Positions 59,337 through 64,000 of a stretch of 64,000 nucleotides of DNA are shown here, in pieces. The notes under the pieces are model-generated. The model was not told the origin of the DNA. It did no database searches and worked only from the letters and a program-made list of their open reading frames with translations. The stretch's first letter is position 1; every line of letters begins with the position of its first letter. The stretch spans positions 187,641 to 251,640 of the forward strand of contig NZ_RBAH01000003.1 of assembly GCF_003626695.1 (NCBI RefSeq), given 5' to 3'. The DNA comes from Paenibacillus ginsengarvi. GTDB taxonomy: Bacteria > Bacillota > Bacilli > Paenibacillales > NBRC-103111. The translations under genes and the position numbers were made by a program.

Positions 59337-60515
59337 TTAATAAGCGAGCGAGAACAAACCTTTAATATGAGACAAATAACGAACGTTGCTCGCTTCTTTC
59401 ATCAGCGAAGCCGGAGTTCCCTTCAGCTTCGTTTTGTTGCCGCCGATCGTGCCCATAGCGTCCTTGCGGCCGAGGCTTCCGAGCGTACCGGAGAAGACCG
59501 GCTCGAACGTGTCCATTTTCGCCCCGTTAAAGTAAGCGAAGATGTTGAAGCCGCAAAGCTCGCCCATTTGCCAAGCCAGCTGAGCCGTTGGCGGGAACGG
59601 ACGTCCTTCCGGACTCATTACGACTGCGCTGTCGCCGGCGAGGAACACGTCCGGATGCGAAGTCGATTGCAGCGTTTCGGTAACCGTAGCGCGGCCGCGG
59701 TTTACTTCGATGCCGCAGTTAGCCACTACCGCGTTGCCGCCAACGCCGCCGGTCCATACGAGCGTGCTCGTTTCCAGCGTGCTGCCGTCCTTAAGCGAAA
59801 CGGTCGTAGCTTGCATTTCCGTGATGGCAAGGCCGATCAGGAATTTTACGCCGCGTTTTTCGAGGCTCTTCTGGGAATACTCTACCAGATCCGGCGAGAA
59901 GCCCGCCAAGATCGATGGAGCCGCTTCTACGCAATAAAGCGAGATTTCGTCGTAATTGACGCTATGCTTGCGGCACAGGCCAGGAAGCATATCGGCAAAT
60001 TCGCCGACCAATTCGATACCCGTCAGACCGCCGCCGCCAACTACGAACGTGGCGTCCGCTTTGTTGCCCGATTTTGCATAAGCTGCTATGCGCTCTTCGA
60101 TATGTGCGCGAAGCTTGTTGGCGTCGTTAACGGACTTGAGGATGAAGCTGTGCTCTTGCAGCCCTGGAATTCCGAAGAACGCCGTTTCGCTGCCGAGTGC
60201 CACGACAAGCGCATCGTATTTCAAGAAAGCGCCGCTGGCCAGCTTGACGTTTTTTTGATCCGGCAAGATCTCTTGCACGGTGTCGATCATCAGGTTGATC
60301 TGTTTGCCGCGCAGCAGCTTTTCAAGCGGAAGCGCAACGGCTTTCTCGGCCAGGTTGCCGGCTGCCAGACGGTGAAGCTCAGTAATGATTTGGTGGGACG
60401 GGAAACGGTTTACGACAGTAATCGTCGCTTCTTCGGCCGACATATGACTACGCGCGCTAAGTGCGGCAAGCAATCCGCCGTAGCCGCCACCCAGAATTAC
60501 GATTTCCTTAGACAT
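59337..60515 (-). CDS. ndh: Type II NADH dehydrogenase (NDH-2)
   Basis: 392 residues (CGGAGGATCC before the ATG). Two dinucleotide folds: EIVILGGGYGGLLAAL at the N terminus for FAD and FVVGGGGLTGIELVGEFADMLP (about 158-180) for NADH; VFLAGDSAVVMSPEGRPFPPTAQLAWQMGEL is the FAD-binding C-terminal motif. The end, with an amphipathic helix, attaches it to the membrane, where it passes electrons from NADH to menaquinone. Paired with a DUF1641 gene, as in B. subtilis yjlC-ndh. Confidence 0.93.
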   Translation of the reverse strand: MSKEIVILGGGYGGLLAALSARSHMSAEEATITVVNRFPSHQIITELHRLAAGNLAEKAVALPLEKLLRGKQINLMIDTVQEILPDQKNVKLASGAFLKYDALVVALGSETAFFGIPGLQEHSFILKSVNDANKLRAHIEERIAAYAKSGNKADATFVVGGGGLTGIELVGEFADMLPGLCRKHSVNYDEISLYCVEAAPSILAGFSPDLVEYSQKSLEKRGVKFLIGLAITEMQATTVSLKDGSTLETSTLVWTGGVGGNAVVANCGIEVNRGRATVTETLQSTSHPDVFLAGDSAVVMSPEGRPFPPTAQLAWQMGELCGFNIFAYFNGAKMDTFEPVFSGTLGSLGRKDAMGTIGGNKTKLKGTPASLMKEASNVRYLSHIKGLFSLAY

Positions 60516-60553
60516 ACGGATCCTCCGTTCTGATTTCGGTATAACTTAACCGA

Positions 60554-60976
60554 TTAGCCTTGCTTCCGACGCTCTCCGAGCACTTCCAGGAACGCTTGCG
60601 CGTAACGGAGCGATTGCTGCACTTGCGGGTCCTTCAGCATTTTGAGCAAGCCGAACAGGCCGATCGTAGCCGATTCCGCATGCGCGCGGTCGCCCGCCTC
60701 GATAGCCGCGGAAGCGATTCCTTTTGCTTTTTCCGTGATCGGCTTAACGAACTCGTCCATGCCGCCTTTCAGGTCATCGATCAGCACTTGGTCAGTCGTC
60801 AGACCTTGCACGAAATCATAAGCTTTCGTCATCAGTGTGACCATCTCTGCCAGTTTCGGCATGTTCTCGACGAGAACCGTCAGCGATTGCTGCACCTCGG
60901 GCTTCATCAATTGATCAAGTACGTCCTCCCGCGCTGCCGGAGTCAGAACCGCTTCTTGCGTAGTTGTTTCTGACAT
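60554..60976 (-). CDS. yjlC: DUF1641 protein (YjlC-like)
   Basis: 140 residues from the ATG at 60976 with AAAGGAGG 10 bases before it. Family pattern: DVLDQLMKPEVQQSLTVLVENMPKLAEMVTLMTKAYDFVQGL and GMDEFVKPITEKAKGIASAAIEAGDRAHAESATIGLFGLLKMLKDPQVQQSLRYAQAFLE. The role is not known, but in Bacillus it stands in the same operon before ndh. The long leader upstream is described separately. Confidence 0.88.
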   Translation of the reverse strand: MSETTTQEAVLTPAAREDVLDQLMKPEVQQSLTVLVENMPKLAEMVTLMTKAYDFVQGLTTDQVLIDDLKGGMDEFVKPITEKAKGIASAAIEAGDRAHAESATIGLFGLLKMLKDPQVQQSLRYAQAFLEVLGERRKQG

Positions 60977-61135
60977 TAGTAAACGTCCTCCTTTGCATGA
61001 AATAGCAGCCCGCCCGAGTATCCCGATACCTGTTCGAGCAAGGTAGACGCACGCCTGTATCGCATAAACGGTCACAAGTATCGGATCGGAACCTAGGTTC
61101 GGTCCGACCGTTGTGCCGGCGAAATGACGAGAAGC

Positions 61136-61227
61136 AATATCCGATTACCGCCAAAGCTGTTCCATTTTTCACAAGCATGGCCTGAGCGGACGGAATATCC
61201 GCGCAGGTGCCAAAGAATCGGATATTC
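61136..61227 (-). ncRNA. Leader RNA region with mutually exclusive hairpins before yjlC-ndh
   Basis: In the minus-strand transcript, AATATCCGATT (61216-61226) can pair with AATCGGATATT (61136-61146) over 11 perfect bases, or GAATATCCG (61219-61227) with CGGATATTC (61193-61201) over 9 perfect bases. The two pairings exclude each other. A further stem around GGTTCGG/CCGATC-type bases lies at 61081-61112. A TATAAT element at 61300-61305 would give a leader of about 315 bases. Confidence 0.5.
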
Positions 61228-61299
61228 GGAATCGGAATGTGCATGTCTGCCTATTTCCAGAGCAGGAACAGGTTCGAGTGCGAACCCTATATGTCCTCT

Positions 61300-61362
61300 A
61301 TTATACCCCTCAACTGAAAAATAGGGAAAAATCAATTTTTGACATTTGTGAACATTTTGTGA
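61300..61362 (-). promoter_or_regulatory. Probable yjlC-ndh promoter region
   Basis: Minus strand TATAAT at 61300-61305 without a good -35 element. Upstream, plus-strand TTTGTGA occurs twice as direct repeats (61345-61351 and 61356-61362); one side TTGTGAA matches a Rex half site, the other does not. An activator or Rex-like control is possible; evidence weak. Confidence 0.45.
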
Positions 61363-61435
61363 CAAGAACGGACTTCAGCTCCCTATCTGGCCGCTTTATG
61401 GGACCATCCGCCCTTTTTCGCCCGCTCCTGCCCTT

Positions 61436-62677
61436 TTATTGGTTCTCCCGCCGGACAACTGCCCTTTTGCCGACTCCGATCATGCCCAAATACACGACAA
61501 GCGCCCCGATATCCCCGGCGGCGATAACGAGCCCCATCGGCAGCGCCGTGCCCTCGCCTGCAATCCCGACGAGCGGAGCAACGATGCCCCCGAACATAAA
61601 CATCATCACGCCGAGCAGCGCCGAAGCGCTTCCTGCCGAATTCGCCTGCCCCCGCATCGCCAGCGAGAACGAAGCCGTGTTCACCACGCCCACACTGGAC
61701 ACAACGAAAAACAGCGGAATCAAAATGCCGTACAGCCCGGCTTGGGCCATAGTGGCGAGCAGCAGCGCCGTTCCGCCGCACGCGGCCATAATCAGACCGC
61801 CTATAAGAAGTCGCGTCTCTCCGAGACGTCCGGCCAATCGGCCCGTGACCTGGCTCACCGCGATGATGCCCAAGCCGTTTACGGCAAAGCACAGGCTGAA
61901 CATTTGCGGCGAAGCTCCGTAAATCTTTTGCAGCACGAAGGGAGAACCGGCGATATAAGCGAACATGGCGGCAGCAACCAGTCCCTGCGACAAGGCATAA
62001 CCCATGAATGAGCGATCGCGCGTTATCCGTCCAAATGTCCGCCACGTTGCTTTGAGCCCTCCGCGAGATCTTCTGTCTTCGGGCAGTGTCTCCGGCAGTC
62101 CGAAGAAAACGGCAATAAGCGTCAGCAGGCCGAGCAGGCTCAGCACGAAAAAGACGCCGCGCCACGACATGAATTGCAGCAGCTGCCCTCCCGCGATCGG
62201 CGCGATAATCGGGGCGGCCCCGTTCACGAGCGACAACGAAGCCATAAATCTCGTCAGCGCAGCGCCGCCGAACAGATCGCGGGCGACCGCCCTGGAGATG
62301 ACGATGCCCGCCGCCCCCGCCAGCCCCTGGACGAAGCGCATAAGCACGAACGTCCATACGGACGGGCTGAACATGCAGAGCAGCGACGATACGGCGTACA
62401 CGATAAGCCCGATCAGCAGCGGCAGCCGTCTGCCGCGAACGTCGCTGATCGGCCCGGCGAGCAGCTGCCCCGAAGCGAGTCCGGCGAGACAAGCCGTCAA
62501 GCTGAGCTGGGCGAGCGACGCCGTCGTATTCAGATCGGCTGCCAGCTCGGGCAGCGCAGGCAGATACATATCGAGCGAAAACGGCCCGAAAGCCGAGAGC
62601 GTGCCGAGAATAAGAGCGAGCCGCGCCCGGCTTGGCGTTTTCCCGGCTGGCGGCAGGTCGGCTAGTCGTTCGTTCAT
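61436..62677 (-). CDS. Bcr/CflA-type MFS drug exporter (DHA1)
   Basis: 413 residues, twelve membrane segments. Motifs: LILGTLSAFGPFSLDMYLPALPELAADLNTTASLAQLSLTACLAGLASGQLLAGPISDVRGRRLPLLIGLIVY (motif A, D-x-x-GRR), FVLMRFVQGLAGAAGIVISRAVARD (motif B) and ANGLGIIAVSQVTGRLAGRLGETRLLIGG. Members export bicyclomycin, sulfonamides or other small compounds. Preceded by AAAGGATCG. Single gene between two terminator-poor regions. Confidence 0.92.
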   Translation of the reverse strand: MNERLADLPPAGKTPSRARLALILGTLSAFGPFSLDMYLPALPELAADLNTTASLAQLSLTACLAGLASGQLLAGPISDVRGRRLPLLIGLIVYAVSSLLCMFSPSVWTFVLMRFVQGLAGAAGIVISRAVARDLFGGAALTRFMASLSLVNGAAPIIAPIAGGQLLQFMSWRGVFFVLSLLGLLTLIAVFFGLPETLPEDRRSRGGLKATWRTFGRITRDRSFMGYALSQGLVAAAMFAYIAGSPFVLQKIYGASPQMFSLCFAVNGLGIIAVSQVTGRLAGRLGETRLLIGGLIMAACGGTALLLATMAQAGLYGILIPLFFVVSSVGVVNTASFSLAMRGQANSAGSASALLGVMMFMFGGIVAPLVGIAGEGTALPMGLVIAAGDIGALVVYLGMIGVGKRAVVRRENQ

Positions 62678-62784
62678 GATAGTTTCGATCCTTTCAAACT
62701 AACGTATCCAATGAATGTAACAAGTATAGTTACACACGCCCAATTCCGTCAACCCGGTTGTCCGTCCCCATGCGTTCTTAAGCT

Positions 62785-64000
62785 TCATTCACGATGAGGA
62801 TTTGCCGCCGCTTGTCCTCTCATAGTCGTAATCGGCTTCCACTCCTGGGGCAGCAGCGCATAATAGTCCGGCTGCATAAACCGATCGTCGATCAACAGAA
62901 GCGTGCCGCTGTCGCTCTCGGTGCGGATCAGCCTCCCGCCCGCTTGAAGCACTTTGTTCATACCGGGGAACTTGTAGGCGTAATCGAAACCGTTTCTGCC
63001 CGATTCGTCGAAGAAACGCCGGATCAGATCGCGCTCCCCGCCAAATTGAGGCAGTCCAACCCCGACGATGACGACTCCGGTCAGCCGGTCACCGGTCAGA
63101 TCGATCCCTTCCGCGAACACCCCTCCCATCACGGCGAAGCCGACCAGCGTCCTGTCCGACCAGCCGGCGAATGATGCCAGAAACGTATCACGCTCCTCCT
63201 CGGACATGCCGCTCTGCTGCACGAGCATCGTTCCGCTCCATGCGAGGTCGGCGAATTGCTCGACTACCTCGTTCATATATTCGTACGACGGGAAAAAGAC
63301 AAGAAAGTTGCCCGGCCGTTCCTCGGTTACCCTGCGGATTGCCGTCGCGATCGGCCGCTTCGACTGCTCCCTGTCGCGATAACGGGTGGACAGCGGCAGA
63401 AGCAATACGTCCAACTGCTCTCTCCCGAACGGCGATGGAATCGCCAGCGTATAATCGTCCTCTTCGCCGCCGAGCATATCGCGATAATACGGGATCGGGG
63501 ACAACGTCGCCGAGAAATAAATTTGCGAGCGGTACCCTTTGCCCAAAAGACGCAGCATGCCGGAAGGATCGACGCAAAGCAGCTTCAACCGGACGTCGCT
63601 TCGCTGAACATCCGCATAGGTCCTGTAACGCTCGTCATAGCCTTCCGCCGTCCGGATGTAGTTTTGCACGGCGTAATACGTATCCGTGAGCAGCTCCCGA
63701 TACTCCCCTGCATACCCGCCGGCAAGCGTCGCCTCCGCTTCGACGGCAAACGACTCCAGCAGCGGGACGAGCGCTTGCGGAGCTTCGTCCAGCACCGTCA
63801 TGCCGCCGCCCTCGCCGCAGCTTTTGCGCAGCGCGATAAAAGCGTCGTTCACCGCCTTCGCCGTTTCGTACAGACCCCGATGCCCAGTCTTCGTCTGACG
63901 CTTCAGCTCGAGAAACGGCGCTTTCGCAAGCTCCGCGGAATACATCTCCCTTCCCCGGTCGATCAGGTTGTGGGCTTCGTCGATCAGAATCGCCGTTTGC
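62785..64000 (-). CDS. DinG/Rad3-type DEAH helicase, 5' part outside window
   Basis: The frame is open to the right edge; the first visible residues include TAILIDEAHNLIDRGREMYS, the Walker B DEAH box. Then FLELKRQTKTGHRGLYETAKAVNDAF, LKLLCVDPSGMLRLLGKGYRSQIYFSATLSPI (motif III), GNFLVFFPSYEYMNEV, VGFAVMGGVFAEGIDLTGDRLTGVVIVGVGLPQ (motif V) and QAGGRLIRTESDSGTLLLIDDRF (motif VI, QxxGRxIR). This is the C-terminal two-thirds of an XPD/DinG superfamily 2 helicase; the Walker A and any Fe-S cysteines lie beyond the window. Confidence 0.92.
   Translation of the reverse strand, partial: QTAILIDEAHNLIDRGREMYSAELAKAPFLELKRQTKTGHRGLYETAKAVNDAFIALRKSCGEGGGMTVLDEAPQALVPLLESFAVEAEATLAGGYAGEYRELLTDTYYAVQNYIRTAEGYDERYRTYADVQRSDVRLKLLCVDPSGMLRLLGKGYRSQIYFSATLSPIPYYRDMLGGEEDDYTLAIPSPFGREQLDVLLLPLSTRYRDREQSKRPIATAIRRVTEERPGNFLVFFPSYEYMNEVVEQFADLAWSGTMLVQQSGMSEEERDTFLASFAGWSDRTLVGFAVMGGVFAEGIDLTGDRLTGVVIVGVGLPQFGGERDLIRRFFDESGRNGFDYAYKFPGMNKVLQAGGRLIRTESDSGTLLLIDDRFMQPDYYALLPQEWKPITTMRGQAAANPHRE

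Noticed and set aside
59292-60533. 413-codon plus-strand frame opposite ndh
   Set aside because: Ndh on the other strand has all family motifs; this frame has none.

Overview
The window looks like chromosome of a GC-rich member of the Paenibacillaceae (Bacillota; Paenibacillus or Cohnella type). The reasons are the protein relationships (YwbE, CcdC, TcyP, the yjlC-ndh pair, PBSX-type phage genes, RocD/RocF), the Shine-Dalgarno sites of AGGAGG type, frequent TTG/GTG starts and rho-independent terminators. This assignment is inference from the sequence alone.

Left flank (1-12.9 kb): an HtrA-type protease cut by the window edge, a DUF4062 two-gene unit, a DUF72 protein, a DsbA-like oxidoreductase, a DUF6483 protein, a two-component system, glnS, the arginine-catabolic pair rocD-rocF, and an exported OB-fold protein.

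Centre (about 12.97-45.2 kb): the outstanding feature. It is a phage-tail locus read on the minus strand from about 43.5 kb down to 13 kb. It carries TWO successive, complete, PBSX-type contractile-tail modules and no recognisable capsid, portal, terminase, integrase or replication gene. Module B (42.4-26.6 kb) has tail terminator, sheath, tube, chaperone with -1 frameshift, tape measure, LysM protein, XkdQ/R/S/T/U-like baseplate proteins, fibre, XkdW- and XkdX-like proteins, XhlA, holin and endolysin. Module A (26.4-13.0 kb) repeats the same order with diverged proteins, but its lysis cassette is reduced to a fragment of the endolysin 3' end. Each module begins with a near-duplicate control segment: a conserved 26-bp block, a promoter whose 18-bp spacer is filled by a LexA/DinR-like box, an intrinsic terminator, then a small cysteine-rich gene. 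At the upstream end lie a putative activator with a C-terminal HTH (minus strand) and, divergently, an XRE repressor, an ImmA/IrrE-type metalloprotease and an S24/LexA-fold-like protein. The whole reads as an SOS-controlled double tailocin, or two tail-like particles from one locus.

Right flank (45.3-64 kb): a CcdC-like membrane protein; a MarR regulator with two ABC half-transporters; small membrane, DinB and YwbE proteins; a CheY; a TVP38/DedA-type protein; a TcyP-type cystine symporter with a clear promoter and operator; an OatA-like acyltransferase; a LysR regulator divergent from a YeiH-type exporter across a perfect 18-bp palindrome; a DUF1641-ndh operon behind a long leader with mutually exclusive hairpins; a Bcr/CflA-type MFS exporter; and a DinG/Rad3-type helicase cut by the right edge.
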